Positions 8,276 through 17,422 of a stretch of 64,000 bases of DNA are shown one piece after another. This DNA is from Burkholderiaceae bacterium. GTDB taxonomy: Bacteria > Pseudomonadota > Gammaproteobacteria > Burkholderiales > Burkholderiaceae_E. The notes beneath the pieces were generated by a model. That model searched no databases and had not been told where the DNA came from. It saw only the letters and a program-made list of their open reading frames with translations. The first letter of the stretch is position 1, and each line of letters starts with the position of its first letter. The translations under genes were made by a program, and so were the position numbers. The DNA is taken from assembly GCA_019635275.1 (NCBI GenBank), contig JAHBZV010000007.1, positions 1-64,000 of the forward strand, written 5' to 3'.

Positions 8276-9988
8276 ATGAGACCGTTGTTCAGGCGCGTCC
8301 TGGTCGGCGCGCAGATCGCGGCCTTGTCGTGGGTGCTGGCGGCTTGCGGCGGCGGTGAGGGTTCCAGCGGGCCGCCGGTCCTTCCGAAGGAGCAGCAACC
8401 CGCCCAGAAGGACGTGGTGCGCTTCCTGTCGCAGGCGGGGTTCGGGGGGGCAGGCGCCGACATCGACCGCACGCAGCGGATCGGATTCCCGGCCTGGATC
8501 GACGAGCAATTCTCGCTGCCGCAGGACCGTCACCAGGGGTACGTCGACTCGCAGATCGCCGCGGCCACGCTCGCGGGGCAGTCGACGAACCAGCAGAACT
8601 GGATCTACGAGAGCTTCTGGCGCACTGCCGTGTCCGGCAACGGACAGCTGCGGCACCGGGTCGCGTTCGCGCTGTCGCAGGTCTTCGTCGTCTCGCTGGC
8701 CGACAGCAGCGTCGGCGAGAACACCCGCGGCGTCGCGAGCTACCTGGACATGCTCGGTCGCAACGCGTTCGGCAATTTCCGCACGCTGCTGCAGGACGTG
8801 ACGCTGCACCCGATGATGGGGCTGTACCTGTCTCACCTCCGGAACCAGAAGGAGGACCCGTCGCGCGGACGCGTGCCCGACGAGAACTACGCGCGCGAGG
8901 TGATGCAGCTCTTCACGATCGGCCTGTACGAATTGAACCTCGACGGCACCGTGAGGCTGGACAGCCGCAACGAACCGATCGAGACGTATACCAACGAGGA
9001 CGTGACGGGGCTGGCGAAGGTCTTCACCGGCTGGAGCTGGGCGGGGCCGGACAAGTCGGATACGCGCTTCTTCGGAGGCAACGCCTCCGCCGACCGCGCG
9101 GTGCTGCCGATGCAGTCCTACCCGAAGTACCACTCCACGTCCGAGAAGCGCTTCCTGGGCACGGTCATTCCCGAGCAGGCGAGCGCGGATCCGGAGGCGA
9201 GCCTGCGCGCCGCGCTCGACCGGCTGTTCTCGCACCCGAACGTCGGCCCGTTCATCGGCAAGCAGCTGATCCAGCGGATGGTGACGAGCAATCCGTCGCC
9301 CGCCTATGTCGCCCGCGTCGCGTCGGCGTTCAACGACAACGGCTCGGGCGTGCGCGGAGACATGAAGGCGGTGATCCGCGCGGTACTGCTCGATCCCGAG
9401 GCGCGCAGCCCGCTGGCCGGCGCGACCGATTACGGCAAGCTGCGCGAGCCGGTGCTGCGCATCGCGCACTGGCTGCGCGCATTCGGCGCGCAATCGGCGT
9501 CGGGCCGGTTCCTCATCGGCAACACCGACAACCCGAACAGCAGCCTCGGGCAGACGCCGATGCGCTCGCCGTCGGTGTTCAACTTCTACCGGCCCGGCTA
9601 CGTGCCGCCGAACACCGACATCGCCGCGGCCGGCCTGGTGGCGCCGGAGATGCAGATCACGCACGAGTCGTCGGTCGCCGGCTACCTGAACACGTTGCGC
9701 AGCGTGATCTCGAGCGGCATCGGCAGCGGCAGTCCCCGCGACGTGCAGCCGGACTACGGTGAAGTCATCGGCCTGGCCGACCGGCCCGATGCGCTCGTCG
9801 ACCGCATCGGCGCCATGCTGATTGCCGGCGACATGTCGCCCGAACTGCGAGCGCAGGCGATCGACGCCGTGGGCTCGGTCGCCGTGTCCACGTCCAATGC
9901 CCAGTCGGCCGCGACCGCGCGGCTCAACCGGGTGAAGCTGGCGGTCTTCCTGGTGATGGCCTCGCCGGACTATCTCGTGCAGAAGTGA
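8276..9988 (+). CDS. DUF1800 family lipoprotein
   Basis: A 570-residue exported protein with a lipoprotein signal peptide (lipobox LAAC, Cys about 24) followed by GGGEGSSG. The remainder is the DUF1800 family, recognisable from VVRFLSQAGFGG, the HRVAFALSQVFVVS helix, DENYAREVMQLFTIGLYELN and the C-terminal SPSVFNFYRPGYVPP. The biochemical role of the family is unknown. DUF1800 and DUF1501 genes commonly occur as a pair, as here; the next gene begins 14 bp downstream. Likely in the periplasm or outer membrane. Confidence 0.9.
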   Translation: MRPLFRRVLVGAQIAALSWVLAACGGGEGSSGPPVLPKEQQPAQKDVVRFLSQAGFGGAGADIDRTQRIGFPAWIDEQFSLPQDRHQGYVDSQIAAATLAGQSTNQQNWIYESFWRTAVSGNGQLRHRVAFALSQVFVVSLADSSVGENTRGVASYLDMLGRNAFGNFRTLLQDVTLHPMMGLYLSHLRNQKEDPSRGRVPDENYAREVMQLFTIGLYELNLDGTVRLDSRNEPIETYTNEDVTGLAKVFTGWSWAGPDKSDTRFFGGNASADRAVLPMQSYPKYHSTSEKRFLGTVIPEQASADPEASLRAALDRLFSHPNVGPFIGKQLIQRMVTSNPSPAYVARVASAFNDNGSGVRGDMKAVIRAVLLDPEARSPLAGATDYGKLREPVLRIAHWLRAFGAQSASGRFLIGNTDNPNSSLGQTPMRSPSVFNFYRPGYVPPNTDIAAAGLVAPEMQITHESSVAGYLNTLRSVISSGIGSGSPRDVQPDYGEVIGLADRPDALVDRIGAMLIAGDMSPELRAQAIDAVGSVAVSTSNAQSAATARLNRVKLAVFLVMASPDYLVQK

Positions 9989-10002
9989 GCGGGGAGACCA
10001 CC

Positions 10003-11418
10003 ATGAAACGAATCGATGCTTCCAGACGCGAATTCCTGCGTACGTCCTCGCTGCTGTCGGTGCTCGGGCCCGCCGGCGTGCCTTTCGCGCTGAACCTCGC
10101 GACGATCGGCGCCGCCGCCGCGCAGACTGCCGACGACTATCGCGCACTCGTCTGCGTGTTCTTCTTCGGCGGCAACGATCACCACAACACGGTGATCGCG
10201 ACCGACACGGCCTCGTGGAACGAGTACCAGCGGCTGCGCTCGACCCCGCCCGACCCGATCGCGTTGCCGGCGCCGGGCGCGGCGGGTGGCGTGCTGCCGA
10301 TCGAGCCGAACACGCCCCAGACCGGCCGATCGTTCGCGTTACACCCGAACCTCGCGCCGCTGAAGACGCTGTTCGACGCGGGGCGCGCGGCGGTGGTGGC
10401 CAACGTCGGCCCGCTGATCGCGCCGATGACGAAGGCGCAGTACACCAGCGGCAGCGTGCCGCGCCCGCCGAAGCTCTTCTCGCACAACGACCAGCAGTCG
10501 ACCTGGCAGGCCTACGCGCCCGAGGGAGCGCGCTTCGGCTGGGGCGGGCGGATGGGAGACCTCCTGGCGAGCCGCAATGCCGCATCGACCTTCACCTGCA
10601 TGTCGCTGTCGGGCAATGCGGTCTGGCTTGCCGGCCAGTCGACGTTGCAGTACCAGGTCGGTCCCAACGGCGGGATTCCGATCGCCGGCCTGACCGGTTC
10701 GCAGTTCGGTTCGGCCAGCGCGGCCAGCGTGCTGCGCTCGATCGTGACGGCCGATCGCGCGCACCTGCTCGAGCGCGAGCTCAATCGGGTCACCGCCCGC
10801 TCGATCGACGCGCAGGCGGCGCTGAACGCCGCCATGCTGCCGGCCACCAGCGTCGAGGCCGTGCCCGTGGTGCCCGGCACGACGCAGGCGAACCCGCTGG
10901 CGGCGCAACTGCAGACCGTCGCGCGCGTGATCGGGGGGCGCGGCGCGCTCGGGGCGAAGCGGCAGGTGTTCTTCGTCAGCATCGGCGGCTTCGACACCCA
11001 CGACGCGCAGCGCGTCAACCAGGGCAACCTGATGACGCGGATCGGCCAGGCGCTGGAGTACTTCGATCGGCTGCTGGCGAGCCCGGCGGTCAACGCGCTG
11101 AACGACGTGACGTTGTTCACTGCGTCGGACTTCGGTCGCACGCTGACGAGCAACGGCGACGGCACCGACCACGGCTGGGGCGCGCATCACTTCGTGAGCG
11201 GCGGCGCAGTACGAGGCAAGGACATCTACGGGCGCTTTCCCGTCATCGGCGTCAACACCGACGACGACGTCGGGCAGGGCCGTCTGCTGCCCGGCGTGTC
11301 CGTGGACCAGTACGCCGGCACGCTCGCGCGCTGGTTCGGGCTGAGCGCGACGCAGCTCGACGAGGTGTTCCCGAACCTGCGCAATTTCCCGGTGGCCGAC
11401 CTCGGCTTCATGACCTGA
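10003..11418 (+). CDS. DUF1501 family Tat-exported protein
   Basis: A 471-residue protein of the DUF1501 family, which has an alkaline-phosphatase/sulfatase-like fold by family knowledge. The N-terminus contains the twin-arginine motif SRREFL followed by a hydrophobic run and AAAAQ, so it should be exported folded by Tat. Family stretches include VCVFFFGGNDHHNTV, FSHNDQQSTWQ, FFVSIGGFDTHDAQ and FTASDFGRTLTSNGDGTDHGWG. The ATG at 10003 follows a GGGGAG ribosome site; an upstream GTG at 9985 is less likely. Probably co-transcribed with the DUF1800 gene. Confidence 0.92.
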   Translation: MKRIDASRREFLRTSSLLSVLGPAGVPFALNLATIGAAAAQTADDYRALVCVFFFGGNDHHNTVIATDTASWNEYQRLRSTPPDPIALPAPGAAGGVLPIEPNTPQTGRSFALHPNLAPLKTLFDAGRAAVVANVGPLIAPMTKAQYTSGSVPRPPKLFSHNDQQSTWQAYAPEGARFGWGGRMGDLLASRNAASTFTCMSLSGNAVWLAGQSTLQYQVGPNGGIPIAGLTGSQFGSASAASVLRSIVTADRAHLLERELNRVTARSIDAQAALNAAMLPATSVEAVPVVPGTTQANPLAAQLQTVARVIGGRGALGAKRQVFFVSIGGFDTHDAQRVNQGNLMTRIGQALEYFDRLLASPAVNALNDVTLFTASDFGRTLTSNGDGTDHGWGAHHFVSGGAVRGKDIYGRFPVIGVNTDDDVGQGRLLPGVSVDQYAGTLARWFGLSATQLDEVFPNLRNFPVADLGFMT

Positions 11419-11424
11419 AGCGGG

Positions 11425-11442
11425 CCGTGCGCCGGCGCACGG
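11425..11442. terminator. Perfect 18-bp palindrome between convergent genes
   Basis: CCGTGCGCCGGCGCACGG is a perfect inverted repeat located 6 bp after the DUF1501 stop and 17 bp from the 3' end of the convergent membrane-protein gene. There is no T-run. Its position suggests a bidirectional stem terminator, but this is inference. Confidence 0.4.
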
Positions 11443-11459
11443 GGGGCGCAGGGGGCGCG

Positions 11460-11807
11460 CTATGCGCGCCAGCGGGGGATCAGCGCGCTCACCGCCCAGC
11501 TGATCAGGCTGTAGGCGATCGCGCCCAGCACGGCCCAGCCGAAGCTGCGCACCTCGAAGCCCTCGAGGAAGCGCGAGGCGAGCCAGAACAGGAACCCGTT
11601 GATCACGAAGGTGAACAGCCCCAGCGTGAGCACGTTGACCGGCAGCGTCAGCACGAGGAGCACGGGGCGGATCACCGCGTTGAGCAGGCCGAGCACGAGT
11701 ACCACGACGAGCGCGGTGCCGAAGCTTGCGACGTTCACCGCCGGCATGATCCAGGTGAGCAGCAGCAGGCTGACCGCGTTGATCGCCCAGCCGATGATCA
11801 GCGACAT
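11460..11807 (-). CDS. Phage-holin-like four-TM small membrane protein (PF04020 type)
   Basis: A 115-residue protein that is almost entirely hydrophobic, with about four membrane spans (residues 5-25, 30-50, 55-80, 90-112). It resembles the mycobacterial-type 4-TM holin superfamily, widespread in bacteria without phage lysis activity and better regarded as membrane proteins of unknown role. It ends 25 bp before the Usp gene on the same strand, so it is probably downstream in one transcript. Confidence 0.8.
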   Translation of the reverse strand: MSLIIGWAINAVSLLLLTWIMPAVNVASFGTALVVVLVLGLLNAVIRPVLLVLTLPVNVLTLGLFTFVINGFLFWLASRFLEGFEVRSFGWAVLGAIAYSLISWAVSALIPRWRA

Positions 11808-11832
11808 GGCCGTCTCCTGTCCGGTTGATGGC

Positions 11833-12258
11833 TCATCTCACCAGCAGCACCGGCACCTTCGAGATCTCGGCCACCCGCTTGGCGACCGAGCCGATCAGCA
11901 GGTCCTTCAGCGCGCTGCGTCCCTTCGAGCCCATGACCAGCAGGTCGAACTTGCCACGCTCCGCTGCCTCGACGATCTCGGTCGCGACGTGTCCGGTGCG
12001 GATGATCATGTCGTGCGAGACGCCGGCCTTGTCGAGCGTCTTGCGCGCGTCGGCGAGGTCCTGCTCGCTCAGCTCGCGAAGGTAGTCGGCCACCGCTTCC
12101 TTGCCCACGAAGCGACGCGCGTGCCTGAGCGCGACGTCGTCGTGCACGCTGATCAGCGTGATCGATCCGCCCTCGGACACGCGCCCGAGCAGCTGGATCG
12201 CGTACTTGACCGCGTGTAGCGCGTTCTTCGATCCGTCGGTGGCGACGAGCATCTTCAT
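11833..12258 (-). CDS. Universal stress protein, UspA family
   Basis: A 141-residue single-domain Usp. The N-terminus [20 protein letters not shown] and the C-terminal ATP-binding signature [24 protein letters not shown] (G-x2-G-x9-G-S/T) are intact, so it is probably of the ATP-binding type. Cytosolic; role in stress survival by family. Its start codon overlaps the ubiX stop by 4 bp (ATGA), so it is translationally coupled to ubiX, an uncommon pairing. Confidence 0.92.
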   Translation of the reverse strand: MKMLVATDGSKNALHAVKYAIQLLGRVSEGGSITLISVHDDVALRHARRFVGKEAVADYLRELSEQDLADARKTLDKAGVSHDMIIRTGHVATEIVEAAERGKFDLLVMGSKGRSALKDLLIGSVAKRVAEISKVPVLLVR

Positions 12259-12851
12259 CGGGATTCTCCTTCTTCGGCGGCGCGCAGGCCGCCCCAGCGC
12301 GGGGCCAGCCGGTGCTCGACCCCGAACAGGTCGAGCACGCGTGCGCAGGTATGGTCGATCAGGTCGTCGATGCCCTGCGGCCTATGGTAGAACGCGGGCA
12401 GCGGCGGGAAGACGATGCCGCCCATCTCGGTGACGGCGGTCATGTTGCGCAGGTGCGCGAGGTTCAGCGGCGTTTCGCGCGCGAGCAGCACGAGCCTGCG
12501 CCGCTCCTTGAGCACGACGTCGGCGGCGCGCGTGACCAGGTTGTCGGACAAGCCGTGGGCGACGGCGGCCAGCGTCTTCATCGAGCACGGCGCGACGATC
12601 ATGCCGTCGGTCTGGAACGACCCGGACGCGAGACTGGCCCCGACGTCACGCACGCCGTGCACCACGCTGGCGAGCGCCTCCACCTCGTTGCGCGAGCGCT
12701 GCAACTCCTGGTCGATGTTCATCCACCCGGCGGGCGTGACGATCAGGTGGGTCTCGATGCCCGGCGTCGCGCGCAGCAGCTCCAGCAGCCGCACGCCGTA
12801 GACGGCGCCGGTGGCGCCAGTGATCGCAACGATGAGTCGGCGGGAAGTCAC
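12255..12851 (-). CDS. ubiX: Flavin prenyltransferase UbiX
   Basis: A 198-residue enzyme that attaches a dimethylallyl group to FMN, making the prenylated cofactor of UbiD-type decarboxylases in ubiquinone synthesis. The family sequence is clear: [49 protein letters not shown] and [19 protein letters not shown]. The GTG start lies 6 nt after a TAGAAT box (12858-12863, minus strand), which would put the transcription start on the start codon. In related bacteria ubiX is close to grxD; here the interval holds two palindromic repeats and an insertion sequence. Confidence 0.96.
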   Translation of the reverse strand: MTSRRLIVAITGATGAVYGVRLLELLRATPGIETHLIVTPAGWMNIDQELQRSRNEVEALASVVHGVRDVGASLASGSFQTDGMIVAPCSMKTLAAVAHGLSDNLVTRAADVVLKERRRLVLLARETPLNLAHLRNMTAVTEMGGIVFPPLPAFYHRPQGIDDLIDHTCARVLDLFGVEHRLAPRWGGLRAAEEGESR

Positions 12852-12857
12852 GGCGCC

Positions 12858-12863
12858 ATTCTA
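12858..12863 (-). promoter_or_regulatory. -10 box of ubiX, leaderless spacing
   Basis: TAGAAT on the minus strand, 6 nt from the ubiX GTG. The spacing predicts transcription beginning at the G of the start codon. No clear -35 is seen. Confidence 0.45.
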
Positions 12864-12899
12864 CTTGCCGGCGCCGGCCGCGTTCGTTGGCCGGCGCGA

Positions 12900-13162
12900 G
12901 CAAAGGCGCGGGCGACGGCGCGGGCCGTCGGCCGCCGGCGCGCCTGGTGCTTGCCCCCGCTTCGCGGGGGTGCCCTGCGATGCTCGCCGCACCGGCTGGC
13001 GCGGCGAAACTCGCTCCGCGCGCTTCGCGCGCTGCGCTCAGACAGTCGCCGCGAGAATGATGGACGATGCGCGCTGCGCGCGCCGCCGGTGCAGCTGCGC
13101 TTCTCGGCTGCGCACGAGGCGCGCCGGCGGCCGACGGCCCGCGCCGTCGCCCGCACCTTTGC
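12900..13162. repeat. Long palindromic element 1 (structured repeat family)
   Basis: A 263-bp element bounded by 51-bp inverted arms (12900-12950 and 13112-13162) that match with about two mismatches. Inside are smaller perfect hairpins such as CCCCCGC-TTC-GCGGGGG (12954-12970) and a conserved core (about 12985-13055) with the motif cagacagtcgccgcg. The same core occurs reversed in element 2 at about 13360-13425, while the stem sequences differ. No protein-coding reading is convincing here. Element 1 lies just upstream of ubiX. Confidence 0.7.
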
Positions 13163-13562
13163 CGATACCGTCGTGGTGTTCGTGAGCAACGGGTCCGTCT
13201 AAGTTTCGAGTACCGATGGAGTTTCCCGAGCGACCGGCGGCGGGCCGGGCTCAGGGGCCGGGCAGCGGCAGGCGCGGGGGCTCTCGGTGCGGCGGGGCGC
13301 TGTCGGCGGCGCCGAGCAGCGCAGCTTCGGGGTCGGCGCGCGAAGCGCGCTTCGTACTTCTGACTCGCGGCGACTGTCTGAGCGGAGCTCGCGAAGCGAG
13401 CGCAGCGAGTTTCGCCGCGCGACCCCGGGGCGAGATGGTATGGACGCCTCCCACCCCTTCCCCGCGCCCCATCTGATCGGAGGTGGGGCCTCGCGCACAG
13501 CGGCATCGAGTGCCAAAGTGAGTGGTCGTGTCGAGCAACCCTCTTGTGACGGAGGCCCCGAA

Positions 13563-14594
13563 GTGAATGTTACGACGTATGCGGTGGATACGGCCAAGAA
13601 CGTGATGCAGCTGCACTGGGTCGATGGCCACACCGGCGAGATCGGCCGACGCAAGCTCAGCCGCGCCAGGTTCTTCGAGTTCTTCGCACAACGCCCCGGC
13701 TCCCACGTCGTCATGGAGGCCTGCGGGGGCTCGCACCACCTGGCGCGTCGGCTGGGCGCACTGGGCCACGACGTCGAACTGCTGCCGGCGCGCCAGGTGC
13801 GTCCCTTCGTCAGCGGCAACAAGGACGACGCCGCCGACGCACGAGCGCTGTGGCTGGCCAGCCGGCACCCCGACATTCGCCGCGTGCCCGTCAAGACCGA
13901 GCAGCAGCAGGCCGTCCTGTCGCTGCACCGCATGCGCGCGCACTGGAGCAGCGTGCGCACGGCCACCCTCAATGCGCTGCGCGCGCTGCTGTACGAGTTC
14001 GGCGTTGTCCTGCCCCGTGGCAAGGCCTGCGGACTCAAGACCCTGGCCGAGCGGCGCGCCGAGTTCGACGCGCAGTTGCCGGCGCTGATGCAGCGCCTGG
14101 TGGACCAGCACCTCGCGGCGCTGCGCCAGATGGATCTCGAGGTCAAGCGCATCGAGGCCGAGCTCTGCGCGGTGCAGGCCGCCGACCAGAACGCGCGCCG
14201 GCTGCGCGAGGTGCCTGGCATCGGGCTGCTCGGCGCCACGGCACTGTCCGCGACGCTGGGAGACGCCCGCGCGTGGCGCCGGGCGCGCGACTTCGCCACG
14301 AGTACCGGCCTGACACCGCGCCACACCGGCACCGGCGGCAAGGTCCGCATGGGCGGCATCAGCAAGCGCGGCGATCCATACATCCGCACGCTGCTGGTCA
14401 GCGGTGCACGATCGCTGCTGAACTCGCCCAGCGCCCCGCAGTGGGCCCGGCAGATGCTGCTGCGACGGCCGGTCAACGTGGTCGTGGTGGCGCTGGCCAA
14501 CAAGCTCGCCCGCACGGCCTGGGCACTGGTGGCCCACGACGGCGCGTTCGATCGCCGCTGGGGCCGCCCCGATGCGGTGGGCACGACCGGGTGA
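13563..14594 (+). CDS. IS110-family transposase (DEDD recombinase)
   Basis: A 343-residue recombinase. The N-terminal RuvC-like domain shows D9 (YAVDTAKN), E52 (VVMEACGG) and the DD pair at about 88-92 (GNKDDAADA). The C-terminal Tnp2 domain has REVPGIGLLGATALSATLGD, RHTGTGGKVRMGGISKRG and the candidate catalytic serine S280 in LLVSGARSLL. The GTG start at 13563 follows a CGGAGG site; the open frame upstream is repeat sequence. All expected residues are present, so the protein may be active. Confidence 0.92.
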   Translation: MNVTTYAVDTAKNVMQLHWVDGHTGEIGRRKLSRARFFEFFAQRPGSHVVMEACGGSHHLARRLGALGHDVELLPARQVRPFVSGNKDDAADARALWLASRHPDIRRVPVKTEQQQAVLSLHRMRAHWSSVRTATLNALRALLYEFGVVLPRGKACGLKTLAERRAEFDAQLPALMQRLVDQHLAALRQMDLEVKRIEAELCAVQAADQNARRLREVPGIGLLGATALSATLGDARAWRRARDFATSTGLTPRHTGTGGKVRMGGISKRGDPYIRTLLVSGARSLLNSPSAPQWARQMLLRRPVNVVVVALANKLARTAWALVAHDGAFDRRWGRPDAVGTTG

Positions 14595-14889
14595 CCCGCG
14601 TGCCGGACCGGGCGACGAAGGGCTGAGACGTAACGAGTGTGCGAGAGGAGTCGAGCAGGTGATGGTGAAGCGGTCAAGACCGTGGGTCGGCAAGGCAGTT
14701 GCGCTGCTCGGGCCAGCACCAGGCTGAGCCCACGGGCGAGATGTGCCCCGACCTCGCGAATGACCATCAAGGCCACGCATTCGGTGACTGCGGCCTTCGT
14801 GCCGACGTACGTGAGTGCAACCCGTAGGCCGGATATGAGACCGCAGTTGATCCGCCACACCGCCGCCTGCAACACTCCCCTTGCAGCAC
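14595..14889 (+). ncRNA. Candidate bridge-RNA region of the IS1111-type element
   Basis: A 295-nt non-coding segment between the transposase stop and the right subterminal repeat. In IS1111-group elements the guide (bridge) RNA is encoded on this side of the recombinase. I see no good ORF here. The assignment rests on position and family knowledge; I did not resolve target- and donor-binding loops. Confidence 0.35.
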
Positions 14890-15056
14890 GGGAGGCGTCC
14901 ATATAAGCAGCACAGGGAAGTCGGTGCGAAGCACCGACCGCCGTCGTCAGCGCCCCGCCGCACCGAGAGCCCCCGCGCCTGCCGCTGCCCGGCCCCTGAG
15001 CCCGGCCCGCCGCCGGCCGCGACGCGCCGAGGCCCGAACGTACGCCCCGCTCGGCG

Positions 15057-15377
15057 TCAGGCCTGCGCGGCCTGCGGGATCAGCTTCTGCAGCTCGCCAG
15101 ACTGGAACATCTCGTACATGATGTCCGATCCGCCGACGAACTCGCCGCCGATGTACAGCTGCGGAATGGTCGGCCAGTTCGCGTAGTCCTTGATGGCCTG
15201 GCGCACCTCGTCGTCTTCGAGCACGTTGACGGTGACCAGGTTCTTCACGCCGCACGACTTCAGGATCTGGATCGCGCGGCCGGAGAAACCGCACTGCGGG
15301 AACTCGGCCGTGCCTTTCATGAACAGCACGACGGGGTTTTCGGTGACGGTCTTCTGGATGAATGCCTTTGCGTCCAT
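15057..15377 (-). CDS. grxD: Monothiol glutaredoxin Grx4/GrxD type
   Basis: A 106-residue protein with the monothiol CGFS active site (C29) and the glutathione/Fe-S binding features KGTAEFPQCGFS, WPTIPQLYIGGEFVGGSDI. This family carries and delivers [2Fe-2S] clusters in the cytosol. The ATG at 15377 follows a GAGG site; a longer open frame upstream adds a proline-rich, unlikely extension. It follows prmC on the minus strand, as in other Burkholderiales, and its 3' end is 41 bp from the right arm of palindromic element 2. Confidence 0.95.
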   Translation of the reverse strand: MDAKAFIQKTVTENPVVLFMKGTAEFPQCGFSGRAIQILKSCGVKNLVTVNVLEDDEVRQAIKDYANWPTIPQLYIGGEFVGGSDIMYEMFQSGELQKLIPQAAQA

Positions 15378-15459
15378 GAATGCCTCGGGAGGGTCGGGAG
15401 TGCCCGGGTCGGGCAATCGTCGATTCTAGGAACGAGCGGAACCCATCGTCAAACCGGGG

Positions 15460-16332
15460 TTATTCGGGCATGCGACCGAGCGTCACGCGGGGCAGGCCCG
15501 ATACGTCGCGAAGCGTCTGGATCGACTCGAATCCGGCGCCGGCCAGCAGCGCCCGCAGCGCCCCGTCCTGGTCGCAGCCGTGTTCGAGCAGGAGCCACCC
15601 GGCGGGCCTCAGGTGCCTCGGAGCGCCCGCGACGATCTCGCGCAGCGCGTCGAGCCCGCCGCCGCCGGCCACGAGCGCCTGCTGCGGCTCGTAGCGCAGG
15701 TCGCCCTGCGCGAGGTGCGGATCGCCCGCCCCGATGTACGGCGGATTCGACGCGACCAGGTCGAAGCGATCCTGCGCATCGAGTGCGTCCCACCAGCTGC
15801 CGGCGCGCCAGAGCAGCCGGGCGCCGGCCAGCGCCTGGCCGGCCAGGCGCTGCGCATTGCGGCGAGCCACCGCCAGCGCCTCGGGCGAACGGTCGGTTGC
15901 GACGACGTACAGGTCGGCGCGCTCGCAGGCCAGGCTGATCGCGATCGCGCCGCTTCCGGTGCCCAGGTCGAGCACCCGCGCGCCAGGCAACGCGCGATCG
16001 AGCACCGCCTGCACCAGCAATTCGGTCTCGGGACGAGGGATCAGCACGGAAGGCGAGACCTCGAAGTCGCGGCCGAGGAACTCGCGCGAGCCGGTCAGGT
16101 AGGCGACCGGCTCGCCGTCGCGACGCCTGCGCGCCAGTCCGGCGAAGGCATCGGCTGCCCGCGCGTCGGCGATCTCGTCGCCGTGCGCGAGCAGCCACTC
16201 GCGCCGGCGACCGCTGGCATGCTCGAGCAGCACCCGGGCCTCGAGTCGCGGCAGGCCGCTGGCGAGCACGAGCCGGTCCCAGCTCGGCGTCGCCGGGCCG
16301 AGGGCCGGCGCGATCGTCCAGCGGCCGCTCAC
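15460..16332 (-). CDS. prmC: Peptide chain release factor N5-glutamine methyltransferase
   Basis: A 290-residue enzyme that methylates the GGQ glutamine of release factors. It has the PrmC N-terminal helical domain ([11 protein letters not shown]...REWLLAH..), [33 protein letters not shown] motif [15 protein letters not shown] and the catalytic NPPY at 196-199. The GTG start overlaps the end of prfA, encoding its substrate, by 4 bp, so the two are translationally coupled. Confidence 0.95.
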   Translation of the reverse strand: MSGRWTIAPALGPATPSWDRLVLASGLPRLEARVLLEHASGRRREWLLAHGDEIADARAADAFAGLARRRRDGEPVAYLTGSREFLGRDFEVSPSVLIPRPETELLVQAVLDRALPGARVLDLGTGSGAIAISLACERADLYVVATDRSPEALAVARRNAQRLAGQALAGARLLWRAGSWWDALDAQDRFDLVASNPPYIGAGDPHLAQGDLRYEPQQALVAGGGGLDALREIVAGAPRHLRPAGWLLLEHGCDQDGALRALLAGAGFESIQTLRDVSGLPRVTLGRMPE

Positions 16333-17414
16333 GCCGCACCTTCGCCGAGTTCGGCGAGCATGCGTGCCTGGTGCTCGGCCGACAGCGCGGCGATCAGCTC
16401 GTCGAGGTCTCCGTCCATCACCTGCTGCAGCTTGTACAGCGTCAGGTTGATCCGATGATCGGTCACGCGGCCCTGCGGGAAGTTGTAGGTGCGGATGCGT
16501 TCCGAACGATCGCCCGAGCCGATCAGCGACTTGCGCTGCGCAGCTTCGCGCGCCTGCGCCTCGCGCATCTGGCGGTCCTTCAGGCGCGTGGCGAGCACCT
16601 GCATCGCGCGATCGCGGTTGCGGTGCTGCGATCGGTCGTCCTGGCATTCGACGACGATGCCGGTGGGCAGGTGCGTGATGCGCACCGCGGACTCGGTCTT
16701 GTTCACGTGCTGGCCGCCGGCACCCGACGCGCGGAACACGTCGACGCGGATCTCGTCGGGGTCGATGTCGATCTCGCCGACTTCGTCGGCCTCCGGCATC
16801 ACCGCCACCGTGCACGCAGACGTGTGGATGCGGCCCTGCGCCTCGGTCTCCGGCACGCGCTGCACACGGTGGCCGCCGGACTCGAACTTCAGCTGCGAAT
16901 AGGCGCCGTCGCCGACGATCCGCACGATCACCTCCTTGTAGCCGCCCAGTTCGGACTCGCTCGCGGAGAGGATCTCGGTCTGCCAGCGCCGCCGCTCGGC
17001 GAAGCGCAGGTACATCCGCAGCAGCGCGCCGGCGAAGAGCGCCGATTCGTCGCCGCCCGTGCCGGCGCGGACCTCGAGCAGCACGCTGCGCTCGTCGTTC
17101 GGGTCCTTCGGCAACAGCAGACGCTGCAGCAGCGCCTCCTGCTCGCTGGCGCGGGCGGCGGCGGCGCTCGCCTCTTCGTCGGCGAACTCGCGCATGTCCG
17201 GGTCCGAGCGCATCTGCTCGGCTGTGCGCAGGTCGGCGACTGCGTGCTTCCATGCGGAGAAACAGTCGATGACCTGCGAGAGCTCCGCGTGCTCGCGGCT
17301 GGCCCGGCGAAACGCGTCGAGGTCGCGCGCGGCGTCCTCGCTGGACAGCAGCAGGTTGACTTCGGCCAGGCGGCGTTCGAGTTGCTCGAGCCTGGCCTGC
17401 ATCGAGGCCTTCAT
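16329..17414 (-). CDS. prfA: Peptide chain release factor 1
   Basis: A 361-residue release factor that terminates translation at UAA and UAG. The GGQ motif is at 233-235 ([15 protein letters not shown]). The tripeptide position that reads PAT in E. coli RF1 is PET here (188-190), still within the PxT pattern. The ATG at 17414 gives the normal length; the upstream open frame is not family-like. It sits between hemA (8 bp upstream) and prmC (4-bp overlap) in a classical hemA-prfA-prmC operon. Confidence 0.97.
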   Translation of the reverse strand: MKASMQARLEQLERRLAEVNLLLSSEDAARDLDAFRRASREHAELSQVIDCFSAWKHAVADLRTAEQMRSDPDMREFADEEASAAAARASEQEALLQRLLLPKDPNDERSVLLEVRAGTGGDESALFAGALLRMYLRFAERRRWQTEILSASESELGGYKEVIVRIVGDGAYSQLKFESGGHRVQRVPETEAQGRIHTSACTVAVMPEADEVGEIDIDPDEIRVDVFRASGAGGQHVNKTESAVRITHLPTGIVVECQDDRSQHRNRDRAMQVLATRLKDRQMREAQAREAAQRKSLIGSGDRSERIRTYNFPQGRVTDHRINLTLYKLQQVMDGDLDELIAALSAEHQARMLAELGEGAA

Positions 17415-17422
17415 GCCCGCAG

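Larger units (their letters stand above)
13435..14907 (+). mobile_element. IS110-family (IS1111-type) insertion sequence
   Basis: About 1.47 kb. Alignment of its flanks with the uninterrupted element 1 puts the joints at GCGAG|...|CAGCACAGGG, with AG present at both ends as a possible recombination core. Subterminal 14-bp inverted repeats TATGGACGCCTCCC lie at 13439-13452 and, inverted, at 14890-14903. These features and the long non-coding 3' segment are typical of the IS1111 subgroup. There is one transposase gene and no target duplication, as expected for this family. Confidence 0.85.
13234..15016. repeat. Long palindromic element 2, interrupted by an IS110-family element
   Basis: Perfect 69-bp inverted arms lie at 13234-13302 and 14948-15016. 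Between them, 13303-13434 plus 14908-14947 form a core homologous to element 1 in the opposite orientation, with internal hairpins such as GCTCGC-GAAGCGAGC and TCGGTGC-GAA-GCACCGA (14921-14937). The IS occupies 13435-14907. Loop sequences are conserved between elements while stem bases change in pairs, which indicates selection on a folded nucleic acid. Confidence 0.7.

Noticed and set aside
8027-10585. Minus-strand frame of about 850 codons opposite the DUF1800 and DUF1501 genes
   Set aside because: Arginine-rich shadow with no family sequence; both plus-strand genes have signal peptides and full domains.
12645-13510. Possible coding frames through the palindromic repeats upstream of ubiX
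   Set aside because: Frames are Arg/Ala-only translations of inverted repeats and change with each repeat copy.
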